From NCBI GenBank assembly GCA_040221695.1, contig JAVKEA010000217.1: a stretch of 64,000 nt of DNA; one strand, written 5' to 3'. The notes under the pieces are model-generated. The model saw only the letters and a list, made by a program, of their open reading frames with translations. It made no database searches and had not been told where the DNA came from. The DNA is from Coleofasciculus sp040221695. GTDB taxonomy: Bacteria; Cyanobacteriota; Cyanobacteriia; Cyanobacteriales; Coleofasciculaceae. The position numbers and the translations under genes were made by a program. Below, one piece after another: positions 36,523 through 45,673 of this stretch (position 1 is the stretch's first letter; every line of letters begins with the position of its first letter).

Positions 36523-37089
36523 ATGAAACCCGAAGAAATTACTGTCAAGCTGACAGAACTTTTTAATTCCCAGGCGGTTCAACAGGTAGAATCAGGGACG
36601 TGGCAGGTGGAAACACCTCAACTGAGAGTGTTAATCCTGCTATCGTCCGACCAGTCTTGGCTAAGAATTTTGGTTCCCATAGCATCGGCTCAAGAGGCTC
36701 AACCCTTTCTGGAACAACTCCTAGAAGCCAATTTTGATGAAACTCAGGACACTCGCTATGCCCTGAATCAAAATGTGCTTTGGGGCGTCTTTCAACATAA
36801 GCGGGAGACGCTTGACCCTGATGATTTTGGTTACGCAGTCATACGATTGGTTGCCTTATGTCAAAAGGGTTTAGAGTCCAGCTTTGACCAGTTTGTAGAT
36901 CGTCAAATTCGTCAAATCATTAGAGCGGCAAAGCAGCAAGGGCAATCCTTTGAGACAACCCTGCAAACTCTGGATCGCTTTTATCGGGAAGGTTTGATGG
37001 GTGAGATGGAATCCAGAGAACAAACAGAAGAAGTCTTGGCACAATGGCAACGGCGCTTAGAACGTCTTTGGTCAGAAGTAGAACCCTGA
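36523..37089 (+). CDS. Conserved protein of unknown function, CesT/YbjN-like layout
   Basis: The 188-residue soluble protein begins MKPEEITVKL and has an N-terminal alpha-beta region with LRVLILLSSDQSWLRILVPI, then helices EAQPFLEQLLEANFDETQDTRY. The alternation of helix, strands and helix resembles the YbjN or type III chaperone-like fold, but the resemblance is visual only. A helical C-terminal half has DQFVDRQIRQIIRAAKQQG. The gene starts 24 bases after a terminator, so it has its own promoter there or depends on readthrough. No partner is evident. Confidence 0.55.
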   Translation: MKPEEITVKLTELFNSQAVQQVESGTWQVETPQLRVLILLSSDQSWLRILVPIASAQEAQPFLEQLLEANFDETQDTRYALNQNVLWGVFQHKRETLDPDDFGYAVIRLVALCQKGLESSFDQFVDRQIRQIIRAAKQQGQSFETTLQTLDRFYREGLMGEMESREQTEEVLAQWQRRLERLWSEVEP

Positions 37090-37393
37090 AGGAGTGACAA
37101 GAAAGCTAAAAGGGAGACTGGGTGTAGGGTATCGGGTATGGGAGAAATTCCTTGCTCCTGAAGGGATGAAAATACCACCGTCAGTAGAGACGCACCAGGG
37201 CGTGTCTGCACTTTGGCATCGGTAAAAAACTGTGCGTACACATGACAATAGACGCGCAAGCTGCTCCTGCTTGGGCTAAACCCTCCTCGAAGAGTAGAGT
37301 AGGAAATCAGACGCGATATTCAGGCGCTGGAATCTATAGTATGAGCTTAGGAGCAGTTATTCCAGAACAATTAGTCACTGGGGGCGCTCAACG
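37090..37393. other. Intergenic region before the TpsB gene
   Basis: About 300 bases with a degenerate GTAGAGACG palindrome at 37183-37208 and a short open frame at 37341-37397 that overlaps the next start codon. Confidence 0.5.
37183..37208. repeat. Palindrome of the GTAGAGACG family, degenerate
   Basis: AGTAGAGACGC...GCGTGTCTGC keeps the arms with mismatches. Confidence 0.55.
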
Positions 37394-37397
37394 ATGA
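37341..37397 (+). CDS. Possible 18-residue leader frame coupled to the TpsB gene
   Basis: ATG at 37341 opens an 18-codon frame ending in TGA that overlaps the next start as ATGA at 37394-37397. The peptide text IPEQLVTGGAQR resembles the LLPSQQFVIGGAQSVRGY motif near the end of TpsB porins, so it may be a relic of a lost TpsB copy or a coupling leader. It could also be chance. Confidence 0.3.
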   Translation: MSLGAVIPEQLVTGGAQR

Positions 37398-39673
37398 AAG
37401 AGTCGGAGAGTAAGCTTTTAGTGAAGATTTTTTTAAAGGGGCAGATTCTGGGACAACTGACACCTGTTTGGGTGGGTATTATGGGTTTAAATGCACCAAC
37501 GGCGCTGGGTACAACTCCAATGTCTGTGTCACAAGTGAGCCAAAACCCTGTTCATTTCCCTAATCTTATGGAACTCTCTCACCAGCAATCTCAGCAGGTA
37601 GAAGGCTCTCAGAAGGTAGAAGGCTCTCAGAAGGCAGAAAATGACTTTAGGACAGAGGAGGACTGGCTCCCAGGACAAGAGTTAAATGGCAGAGTAGACG
37701 GAGATAATCACGCTTTAAACGAACAGGAGCTAACTAAGGATCTCCAGTACGGGGAGAGAGAAGCTGAGGAAGCCTGTAGAGAGCAGCCCAATCGTGCTGA
37801 ACTCGAATCTTGCGATCGCTCTTTTGATCCAGAAGCGTCTCACTCCAAACCATGGGATCAAGAGTCGCTAAGGATCAACCCTCTCTCACTCAGTCAGGGC
37901 GAGTTGCATCACATTGGGATAAGCCAAGAAACGGTAGATGTTAAACCCATCCCTATACACTCATCACTCAACCCTATTTTTACTCCAGATCACGCTGACT
38001 TCGATGATCTTCCGATCGCACAAACCCCGCCCACGATTCCCAACCCCGAAACCATCCAACCCAGTCCAGACGATCGTTTTCCTCAACCCACGCCTAGTCC
38101 TGAACCCTTACGTCCTGATGAGTCCCCACCGTTGACCCAACCCGAACCCACTCCCTCTCGTCCCACAAATTCTAACGTGGAGGCTATTCAAATCGAGGAA
38201 ATTAATGTCACAGGTAGCACCATCTTTGAACCCGAGGACTTCGCTCCCATTGTCCAACCGTTGGAAGGAGAAGCGGTGACCCTACAACAATTGCAACAGG
38301 CTGCCGATGCCATCACTCAACTCTATTTAAATCGTGGTTACATCACCTCAAGAGCCATTCTAGTAGACCAGGTGATTACTGATGGTGTCGTAGAGATTTT
38401 TGTCCTAGAAGGGAGTCTGGAGGAGATTAAAATTGAGGGGATTCGCCGCCTTAAACCCAGTTACATCCAAAATCGGATTCAGCTAGGTGTCAGCACCCCC
38501 CTAAATACCGCTCGCTTGGAAGATAAATTGCGGCTACTGCGGGCGAATCCCTTATTTGAATCTGTAGACGCCAGTCTTCGCGCTGGTAGTCAACCGGGAA
38601 AGAGCAATTTAATTATTCGTGTCGTTGAAGCCAATCCCTTTGAAGGTAGCCTCACCACCGATAACTATTCACCGCCGAGTGTAGGTTCAGAACGATTGGG
38701 CGTAAATGGACGCTATCGTAATCTGACCGGGTATGGGGATGAACTGACGGCGAGTTACTTCTATTCCACCACTGGTGGTTCAAAGGTGATCAATATGGGC
38801 TATCGCCTTCCCCTGAATCCAAAAAATGGCACCCTGCAAGTGCAAGCCAGCGTTGATCGCAATCAAGTCACAGCCGAACCTTTTGCTCAATTCGGTATTG
38901 AGGGAGAATCTGAACAGTATGAGATTAGTTTTAATCAACCCTTAATTCGCACCTCCCGCGAAGAATTAGCCCTATCCCTGGGTTTTAGCTTGAGAGACAG
39001 TCAGACATTTTTTTTTAATGAACCCTTCCCGTTAAGTCCTGGGGCTGATGCTGACGGGATAACGCGCACCAGTGTGATTCAATTTGGACAAGACTACCTA
39101 CGTCGTGATTCTGGGGGAGCGTGGTCAGTGCGATCGCTCTTTAGTCTGGGTACAGGGTGGTTGGATGCGACTGTTAATCCCGATCCTGATCCGGATGGAC
39201 GTTTTTTGAGCTGGCTGGGTCAGATCCAACGAGTCCAAATTCTCAGTGATGGTCATTTTTTAATTATGGGGGCTGACATTCAACTGACTCCCAATACTCT
39301 TTTACCGTCTCAGCAATTTGTCATTGGTGGCGCTCAATCCGTGCGAGGCTATCGACAGAATGCTCGAATTGGAGATAATGGCATGCGATTATTCTTAGAA
39401 GACCGGATCACCTTAGAGAAAAATGCATCCGGTGCGTCAACGTTCCAAATTGCGCCATTTTTCAATGCGGGTTGGGTGTGGAATAATCCTGATAATCAGA
39501 ACCCTCTACCTCAAGAGCAGTTTTTAGCCAGTCTGGGTATGGGGATACTTTGGCAACCGCTACCCGGATTAAATTTGCGCCTTGACTATGGTTTGCCCTT
39601 AGTGGAACTGGAGGATCAAGGTGAAAATGCTCAAGATGAGGGATTTCACTTTTCAGTTCGCTATCAGTTTTAA
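37394..39673 (+). CDS. TpsB/ShlB-type outer-membrane secretion porin
   Basis: The 759-residue protein is of the FhaC/ShlB Omp85-like family that exports TpsA exoproteins across the outer membrane. A signal-like N terminus (about 1-40) is followed by a long low-complexity region with three QKVEGSQ-like repeats and a Pro-rich stretch to about 265. Two POTRA domains follow (about 270-345 and 345-425, INVTGSTIF and IRRLKPSYIQNRIQ). The C-terminal beta-barrel (about 430-759) has the lid-loop motif GGAQSVRGYRQ and ends in the aromatic SVRYQF typical of outer-membrane barrels. The CHAT exoprotein at 27147 is the obvious substrate candidate, though four genes lie between and divergence is possible. 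Confidence 0.92.
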   Translation: MKESESKLLVKIFLKGQILGQLTPVWVGIMGLNAPTALGTTPMSVSQVSQNPVHFPNLMELSHQQSQQVEGSQKVEGSQKAENDFRTEEDWLPGQELNGRVDGDNHALNEQELTKDLQYGEREAEEACREQPNRAELESCDRSFDPEASHSKPWDQESLRINPLSLSQGELHHIGISQETVDVKPIPIHSSLNPIFTPDHADFDDLPIAQTPPTIPNPETIQPSPDDRFPQPTPSPEPLRPDESPPLTQPEPTPSRPTNSNVEAIQIEEINVTGSTIFEPEDFAPIVQPLEGEAVTLQQLQQAADAITQLYLNRGYITSRAILVDQVITDGVVEIFVLEGSLEEIKIEGIRRLKPSYIQNRIQLGVSTPLNTARLEDKLRLLRANPLFESVDASLRAGSQPGKSNLIIRVVEANPFEGSLTTDNYSPPSVGSERLGVNGRYRNLTGYGDELTASYFYSTTGGSKVINMGYRLPLNPKNGTLQVQASVDRNQVTAEPFAQFGIEGESEQYEISFNQPLIRTSREELALSLGFSLRDSQTFFFNEPFPLSPGADADGITRTSVIQFGQDYLRRDSGGAWSVRSLFSLGTGWLDATVNPDPDPDGRFLSWLGQIQRVQILSDGHFLIMGADIQLTPNTLLPSQQFVIGGAQSVRGYRQNARIGDNGMRLFLEDRITLEKNASGASTFQIAPFFNAGWVWNNPDNQNPLPQEQFLASLGMGILWQPLPGLNLRLDYGLPLVELEDQGENAQDEGFHFSVRYQF

Positions 39674-39681
39674 GCGGGGGT

Positions 39682-39709
39682 GTAGAGACGTAGCATGCTA
39701 CGTCTCTAC
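39682..39709. repeat. Perfect 28-base palindrome
   Basis: GTAGAGACGTAGCA / TGCTACGTCTCTAC is a perfect 14-base stem starting eight bases after the TpsB stop codon. It is the best copy of its family and is a likely terminator or recombination-prone element. Confidence 0.9.
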
Positions 39710-39733
39710 TACCTGATCCTGTTCACTGTTCCC

Positions 39734-39776
39734 TGACGAATGACGAATGACCAATGACCAATGACCAATGACCAAT
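39734..39776. repeat. Heptamer array (GAATGAC / CAATGAC)n
   Basis: Two GAATGAC units then four CAATGAC units, running up to shortly before the P-type ATPase gene. Confidence 0.9.
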
Positions 39777-39822
39777 TACAGTTGTTCTCTGAAAAGACTA
39801 TGATTGATTGGGTATCGTGTTT

Positions 39823-42651
39823 ATGCAAACCTGCCCCGTGACTTCATCTCATCATTCCCATTCGTTGCCTGATCCGTTAAATGCATGGCATACCCAATCC
39901 ATAGACGAGTCCCTTACCCAACTGGATAGCAATCCCCAGACGGGTTTGAACTCTGAACAAGTCCAAGAGCGATCGCAATACTACGGATTAAATGAACTCG
40001 AGGAAACTGCGGGTCGCAGTTCTTGGGTGATTCTTCTGGATCAGTTCACCAACATCATGCTGATTATGCTGATTGTGGTGGCAATCATCTCCGGAGTCAT
40101 TGATCTGATCGATTGGCGACAAGGAGGATTAGAGGCGGGTCAAGTTCCATTCAAGGATACAATCGCGATTCTATTAATCGTTATTCTTAATGGTGTCTTG
40201 GGCTATCTCCAAGAAAGTCGGGCTGAAAAAGCCCTCGCCGCCCTGAAAAATCTCGCCTCTCCCAAAGTCCGTGTCCTCCGCGAGGGTAGACCGATGGAGG
40301 TGGATAGCAAACAGCTTGTCCCTGGAGACATTATGCTCCTGGAAGCGGGTGTGCAAATTGCGGCTGATGGACGGTTAATTGAGGAATCAAACCTCCAGAT
40401 CCGGGAATCTGCTTTAACTGGAGAAGCGAACGCGGTTAATAAGGAAGCTGCCCTCACTTTAGCGGAGGATACCCCTTTAGGCGATCGCATTAATTTAGTC
40501 TTTCAAGGTACCGAAGTCGTTCAAGGTCGAGGCACCGTCCTAGTTGCAGCCACAGGGATGAAGACGGAACTGGGACGGATTGCGGAAATGCTGCAAGGGG
40601 TGGAAAGTGAACCGACGCCCTTGCAACAGCGGATGACCCAATTGGGAAATGTCTTGGTCAGTGGTTCTCTGATCTTGGTGGTGCTGGTTGTTGTTGGTGG
40701 CTTAATTCAAAGTGGCGGGGATTTAGGTGTTCTGCAACAACTGGTGGAAGTGTCCCTGAGTATGGCGGTAGCGGTGGTGCCAGAAGGCTTACCTGCTGTA
40801 ATTACCGTTACCTTGGCACTGGGAACTCAACGCATGGTGCGTCGCCATGCGCTGATCCGTAAACTTCCAGCCGTGGAAACCTTAGGGAGTGTGACGACGA
40901 TCTGTTCGGATAAAACGGGTACCCTGACTCAAAATAAGATGGTCGTGCAATGGGTAATCACGCCCCAGCACACGTTCCAAGTTACGGGAGAAGGGTATGC
41001 GCCTAACGGGGAGTTTCTCATCGCTGAGGCAGCGGTTTCTGCCCCAGAATATCCCGAATTACAGGTCTTACTTCAAGGGTGCGCCCTCTGTAATGATGCT
41101 ATTTTGCAGTATGAACAGGATGATTGGCTGATTTTAGGAGATCCCACTGAAGGGGCATTAATTACCCTAGCCGGGAAGGGGGGTGTTGATAAAGAACCGT
41201 TGCGGCGTCAGTTTCCTCGGGTCGGTGAAATTCCCTTTTCCTCAGAGCGAAAGCGCATGAGTGTAATCTGTCAAGGGTCAAATGGCTCAGTGGGAACGAA
41301 TGATGGACAAGGAACCTACCTGATGTTTACCAAGGGTTCCCCTGAGTTAGTCTTAGAGCGTTGCTATTCTTTACAGGCGGGCGATCGCACCGAGGTATTG
41401 ACCGATGAGCAACGGACGGATATTTTGCGGCACAATAATCAAATGGCTGGGGCGGGATTGCGGGTCTTGGGGTTTGCCTATAAGCCTCTAGATGCTGCAC
41501 CTGATGACGGGGTAGATGCTAGTGAAACCACTGAGCAAGAATTAGTTTGGTTGGGACTGGTGGGGATGTTAGACGCCCCTCGTCCAGAAGTTATGGATGC
41601 CGTGCGCCGTTGTCGGAATGCGGGTATCCGCCCGGTGATGATTACCGGAGATCATCAGCTTACCGCCAGAGCGATCGCTCATGCTTTGGGTATTGCGGAT
41701 CAACATGATCGGGTTCTCACGGGTCAGGAGTTGCAAAAGCTTTCCCCAGGGGATCTGGATAAACAGGTGGAAGAGGTGAGCGTTTATGCTCGTGTTTCTC
41801 CTGAACATAAGCTGCGGATTGTACAAGGGCTTCAGCGTCAAGGTGAATTCGTGGCGATGACGGGGGATGGGGTAAATGATGCTCCCGCCCTAAAGCAAGC
41901 GGATATCGGGATTGCTATGGGGATTACGGGGACAGATGTGAGTAAAGAAGCCAGTGATATGGTACTGCTGGATGATAACTTTGCCACGATTGTTGCGGCG
42001 ACTGAAGAAGGTCGCACGGTTTATGATAATATCCGTCGCTTTATTCGTTATATCTTGGGCAGTAACATTGGTGAGGTGTTAACGATTGCCGCAGCACCGA
42101 TTATGGGACTCCAAGATGTTCCCCTGTCCCCGTTACAAATTCTCTGGATGAACTTAGTGACTGATGGTTTACCTGCTTTAGCGTTGGCGGTAGAACCGGC
42201 TGAACCGGATGTGATGAAGCGTCCTCCCTTTAGTCCCCGTGAGAGTATTTTTGCCCGGGGGCTGGGTGCCTATATGGTGCGGATTGGGATTATTTTCGCC
42301 ATTGTCACGATTATTTTAATGGCGCTGGCTTATGACTATTATCCACTCCACTGGAAGACGATGGTCTTTACCACGTTATGTTTGGCTCAGATGGGACATG
42401 CGATCGCGGTTCGTTCCAATACTCGTTTAACGGTTGAGATAAATCTGTTCTCGAATCCCTATTTAATTTGGGCAGTAAGCGTCACGACGATTTTGCAATT
42501 GGCATTGGTTTATGTGCCATTTTTACAAAATTTCTTTGGTACAGAACCGCTCACGCTTACTGAACTGCTTATTTGCATAGGGTTTAGTACGTCATTGTTT
42601 ATTTGGGTTGAGTTGGAGAAACTGTTTATTCGTTGGTACAAAAATCGATAA
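39823..42651 (+). CDS. P-type cation ATPase, calcium-type (PacL-like)
   Basis: From the ATG at 39823 this encodes 942 residues; TTG 39808 and GTG 39817 are alternatives. The N-terminal cation ATPase domain (about 25-90) leads to the actuator motif TGEA, then the phospho-acceptor Asp363 in CSDKTGTLTQNKM. Helix 4 has VPEGLPAV, as in type II calcium and sodium/potassium pumps. The nucleotide domain contains KGSPELVL and the hinge has TGDGVNDAPALKQADIGIAMG. The C terminus has six membrane helices with LWMNLVTDGLPALALAVEP. It most likely pumps calcium or another divalent cation out of the cytoplasm. The precise ion cannot be set from motifs. Confidence 0.9.
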   Translation: MQTCPVTSSHHSHSLPDPLNAWHTQSIDESLTQLDSNPQTGLNSEQVQERSQYYGLNELEETAGRSSWVILLDQFTNIMLIMLIVVAIISGVIDLIDWRQGGLEAGQVPFKDTIAILLIVILNGVLGYLQESRAEKALAALKNLASPKVRVLREGRPMEVDSKQLVPGDIMLLEAGVQIAADGRLIEESNLQIRESALTGEANAVNKEAALTLAEDTPLGDRINLVFQGTEVVQGRGTVLVAATGMKTELGRIAEMLQGVESEPTPLQQRMTQLGNVLVSGSLILVVLVVVGGLIQSGGDLGVLQQLVEVSLSMAVAVVPEGLPAVITVTLALGTQRMVRRHALIRKLPAVETLGSVTTICSDKTGTLTQNKMVVQWVITPQHTFQVTGEGYAPNGEFLIAEAAVSAPEYPELQVLLQGCALCNDAILQYEQDDWLILGDPTEGALITLAGKGGVDKEPLRRQFPRVGEIPFSSERKRMSVICQGSNGSVGTNDGQGTYLMFTKGSPELVLERCYSLQAGDRTEVLTDEQRTDILRHNNQMAGAGLRVLGFAYKPLDAAPDDGVDASETTEQELVWLGLVGMLDAPRPEVMDAVRRCRNAGIRPVMITGDHQLTARAIAHALGIADQHDRVLTGQELQKLSPGDLDKQVEEVSVYARVSPEHKLRIVQGLQRQGEFVAMTGDGVNDAPALKQADIGIAMGITGTDVSKEASDMVLLDDNFATIVAATEEGRTVYDNIRRFIRYILGSNIGEVLTIAAAPIMGLQDVPLSPLQILWMNLVTDGLPALALAVEPAEPDVMKRPPFSPRESIFARGLGAYMVRIGIIFAIVTIILMALAYDYYPLHWKTMVFTTLCLAQMGHAIAVRSNTRLTVEINLFSNPYLIWAVSVTTILQLALVYVPFLQNFFGTEPLTLTELLICIGFSTSLFIWVELEKLFIRWYKNR

Positions 42652-42771
42652 TTTTTCATTTGTCATTAGGCATGAATCGGTAGATGGGGGATTTATCAGG
42701 TGATTTAACACTTAGTTAGTTTGTGAAAATAAATCCCAAAGTCTTACGTGCCGTAAATAGTCCTCAAACTC

Positions 42772-42812
42772 TGACAAATGACATAAGACAAATGACATAA
42801 GACAAATGACCA
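42772..42812. repeat. Heptamer array ending at the recF start codon
   Basis: TGACAAA and AGACAAA/TAAGACA variants run to GACCA, directly followed by the recF start codon at 42813. Confidence 0.75.
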
Positions 42813-43961
42813 ATGTACTTAAAATGCTTAAAGTTGCGCCAGTTTCGGAATTATCGGGATTGCTTGGTTAATTTTGAGGCACCGAAAACGATTTTGGTGG
42901 GAAATAATGCTCAGGGGAAGTCTAATCTGCTAGAAGCGGTAGAATTACTCTCGACGCTGAAAAGTCATCGGTCAGGGCGCGATCGCGAAATGGTGTTGGA
43001 GGATGCCTCGATGGGTCAGATTCAGGCTATCCTGGAACGGGCGTATGGTTCTATTGAACTAGGTTTAACCCTTCGCAGTCAGGGACGTCGCACTGTTGCT
43101 TTAAATCGTGAATCCTTACGTCGCCAGCTTGATTTTTTGGGGATTTTGAATGCGGTACAGTTTTCCAGTCTGGATTTGGATTTAGTTCGTGGAAGTCCGG
43201 AACGACGCCGGAATTGGTTGGATTCTATTCTCACCCAACTTGAACCGATTTATGCTTATATTTTGCAGCAATATAATCAAGTCCTGCGCCAGCGTAATGC
43301 CTTGCTCAAAACCATCCGGAAGCAGGAAGAAGAGAGGACACCAGAGGGGGTAATATCAAAGCAGCCCCAGGCAGAACTGGCGCTTTGGGATGCACAACTG
43401 GCAACGGCTGGGTCGCGTGTGACTCGGCGTCGTGCTAGAGTGTTGCAACGATTAGCGCCACTTGCTCAATCTTGGCATAGTAGTATTAGTGGTAAAACAG
43501 AGTTACTTGAAGTGACCTACGCGCCAAATGTCAACCTAGAGAAGGATGACCCAGAAGGTGTTCAACAGGCATTTTTAGATAAACTCCACCATCGTCGTTT
43601 TCCTGAACAGCGTCAGGGAATAACTCTGGTTGGTCCACACCGAGATGATGTGGAATTTACAATTAACCAAACCCCTGCCCGTTCCTATGGTTCTCAAGGA
43701 CAACAACGGACGTTGGTTTTGGCACTAAAATTGGCAGAGTTAAAACTAATAGAAGAAGTTGTGGGTGAACCGCCCCTGTTATTACTAGATGATGTTTTGG
43801 CAGAACTTGATCCTAACCGCCAAAATCAGCTTTTGGATGCGATTCAAGATCGGTTTCAAACCCTGATTACAACCACTCACTTAGGCGCATTTGATTCTCA
43901 GTGGTTGAACTCCTCCCAAATTCTTTCTGTTCAAGCGGGTCAAATTCACACCCTGGCTTAA
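42813..43961 (+). CDS. recF: DNA replication and repair protein RecF
   Basis: The 382-residue SMC-like ATPase helps load RecA with RecO and RecR at gapped or stalled DNA. The Walker A motif is NNAQGKSNLLEAV near residue 32. The LRQFRNY N terminus is typical. The central helical arm is followed by LVGPHRDD, SQGQQRT (ABC signature-like) and the Walker B LLLLDDVLAELD near the C terminus, then TTTHLG. Length is normal. The ATG start lies at the end of a heptamer array and has no obvious ribosome site, so its leader is repeat-derived. recO lies elsewhere in the window at 56451. Confidence 0.95.
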   Translation: MYLKCLKLRQFRNYRDCLVNFEAPKTILVGNNAQGKSNLLEAVELLSTLKSHRSGRDREMVLEDASMGQIQAILERAYGSIELGLTLRSQGRRTVALNRESLRRQLDFLGILNAVQFSSLDLDLVRGSPERRRNWLDSILTQLEPIYAYILQQYNQVLRQRNALLKTIRKQEEERTPEGVISKQPQAELALWDAQLATAGSRVTRRRARVLQRLAPLAQSWHSSISGKTELLEVTYAPNVNLEKDDPEGVQQAFLDKLHHRRFPEQRQGITLVGPHRDDVEFTINQTPARSYGSQGQQRTLVLALKLAELKLIEEVVGEPPLLLLDDVLAELDPNRQNQLLDAIQDRFQTLITTTHLGAFDSQWLNSSQILSVQAGQIHTLA

Positions 43962-44490
43962 AAATCAGTCGTCATTTGTCATACAATTATTTAGTTTTTT
44001 CTAATCATCACTATATCAGCCCATTACTTGCAAATTTAACTGGTATAGGGTGTATGACAAGTATGGCAGTGTAATCTGAATTATTAGGCGGACAGGGTTG
44101 AAATTAATATTACTAAACAATTTCTTTAAGCTTGATAAAGAAGGCGGCGATTTTGGCGAAATGGCAATCGTATAGCAGTATAATCTTTATTAGTAAAGTC
44201 AGACAGGAACATTTTGGCGATGTCCTAGGACATCGGTCAAGAAACCGGGTTTCTTTGGGTGAAAGGTTGATATTGCGTTGTTATCCTGACGAGAAACCCG
44301 GTTTCTAGGAATAGGCTCAGAGATAAAGGATGGATTATACTACACTTTAAGGACTTTCGGCATAAACGTAAATTTTTTCAAAGAAGGTTTATTCATTAAC
44401 TATCAGGATTAAAGTAGAAAGAGAATTTCATTAAAATTATCAATCATTCAACTTTGCCCAAGTCATAAATACTTAGTGGACGTTGTAGCT
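43962..44490. other. Intergenic region with paired inverted repeats
   Basis: About 530 bases with no gene. It holds a perfect GATGTCCT/AGGACATC palindrome and a pair of AGAAACC-type repeats at 44219-44306, described separately. Confidence 0.5.
44219..44306. repeat. Palindrome plus inverted AGAAACCGGGTTTCT pair
   Basis: GATGTCCTAGGACATC (44219-44234) is followed by AGAAACCGGGTTTCT (44240-44254) and its exact reverse complement AGAAACCCGGTTTCT (44292-44306), each nearly self-palindromic. The whole can fold as a large cruciform or RNA stem. Confidence 0.8.
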
Positions 44491-45375
44491 ATGAACGTTA
44501 GACAACTTCTCAAACTGTACGAACAAGGAAATCGAGAATTCACCGGGATTGACCTCAGTGGGGCTAACCTCAGGGGAGTTATGTTAATCGGAGTTAACCT
44601 AACAGGGGCGAATCTCAGAGGTGCTGATTTGACCAGAGCATTTTTACTCAAATCAGATTTGAGTGGCGCTCAGATGAATTGGACGAATCTTAATTACGTT
44701 AAAATGAGCGATGCCAAACTTGTTGACGCTGATTTGACTAAAGCCAATATCAATGGTGCTTTTATGGTCAAATCAAAGCTCACCGGTGCTAAACTCAGTG
44801 GGGCAATATTGAATGGTACAAACCTCCGACGGGCTAACTTATGGGGTGCAAATCTTTGCGGAGCACAGTTAGAACGGGCGAATTTGCGAGATGCAAATTT
44901 AACGGGCGTGAATTTTAAATGGGCGAATTTATCGGAAGCACGGTTGATTGGTGCTAGGGTTTATGGGTCAGCACTGAGTTTTGTCAATCTCAGCTACGCC
45001 TGGTTAAAAGATTTAGATTTAGCGGGCGCTGATTTAGAAGGGGTTAATTTCAGTGGCGCGAGATTAAGTCGGGCGAATTTAGAAGGGGCAAATTTAATTG
45101 CCGCGAATTTAGAATCCGCTAAATTGGATTGGGCGAATCTCCAAGGCGCAGATTTGACGGGCGCTAATCTGGAGAATGCGAATCTGGAGAATGCGAATTT
45201 AACCTGGGCAATTCTCAGAAAAGCTGAGTTACTGGATGCCAATTTGGAAGGTGCAAAACTCTATGGTTTAGATATTAACGAGATGCAGGGGAGTAAAGGG
45301 GGAGGATTTCCAGCTAGTAACCAAGGCGTTGGATTTCAAGCTAATAACCAATTTGTTTACTCAACGGCTGTTTAA
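44491..45375 (+). CDS. Pentapeptide-repeat protein, cytoplasmic
   Basis: From the ATG at 44491 this encodes 294 residues; a GTG at 44476 is in frame. There is no signal peptide. An N-terminal helix (MNVRQLLKLYEQGNREF) leads into about 45 pentapeptides (about residues 20-270) of the A(N/D)LxG type. Together they form a long right-handed beta-helix. The C-terminal tail, after DINEMQGSKGG, has Gly/Asn/Gln and may be flexible. Pentapeptide proteins of this length sometimes mimic DNA, but nothing here proves it. The gene is alone, with the repeat-rich 45376-45659 gap following. Confidence 0.85.
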   Translation: MNVRQLLKLYEQGNREFTGIDLSGANLRGVMLIGVNLTGANLRGADLTRAFLLKSDLSGAQMNWTNLNYVKMSDAKLVDADLTKANINGAFMVKSKLTGAKLSGAILNGTNLRRANLWGANLCGAQLERANLRDANLTGVNFKWANLSEARLIGARVYGSALSFVNLSYAWLKDLDLAGADLEGVNFSGARLSRANLEGANLIAANLESAKLDWANLQGADLTGANLENANLENANLTWAILRKAELLDANLEGAKLYGLDINEMQGSKGGGFPASNQGVGFQANNQFVYSTAV

Positions 45376-45465
45376 CGAAAATTGATGCCTATAGAATCGG
45401 GCGCAAGCCTTCATTGATGTCAACTTGAGCTTCAAAAAGAAAGCAATACTTTGATTTGACCCCAG

Positions 45466-45606
45466 GGTATGGGGTGTGGGGTGTGGGGTGTGGGGTGTGG
45501 GGTGTGGGGTATGGGGTGTGGGGTGTGGGGTGTAGGGTGTAGGGTGTAGGGTGTAGGGTGTAGGGTGTAGGGTGTAGGGTGTAGGGTGTAGGGTGTAGGG
45601 TGTAGG
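45466..45606. repeat. Telomere-like heptamer array (GGTGTGG then GGTGTAG)
   Basis: About twenty tandem heptamers run without a break: the first part is GGTGTGG, with a rare GGTATGG, and the later part is GGTGTAG. The G-rich strand is the plus strand and could form G-quadruplexes. Confidence 0.95.
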
Positions 45607-45633
45607 GAAAATATTAGAGAAACACAAAAGCCC

Positions 45634-45673
45634 ATCAAATGACAAATGACAAATGACAAATGACGAATGACAA
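45634..45673. repeat. Heptamer array (AATGACA)n
   Basis: About five units of CAAATGA type lead into the start of the glycosylhydrolase gene, whose ATG at 45660 lies inside the array. Confidence 0.85.
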
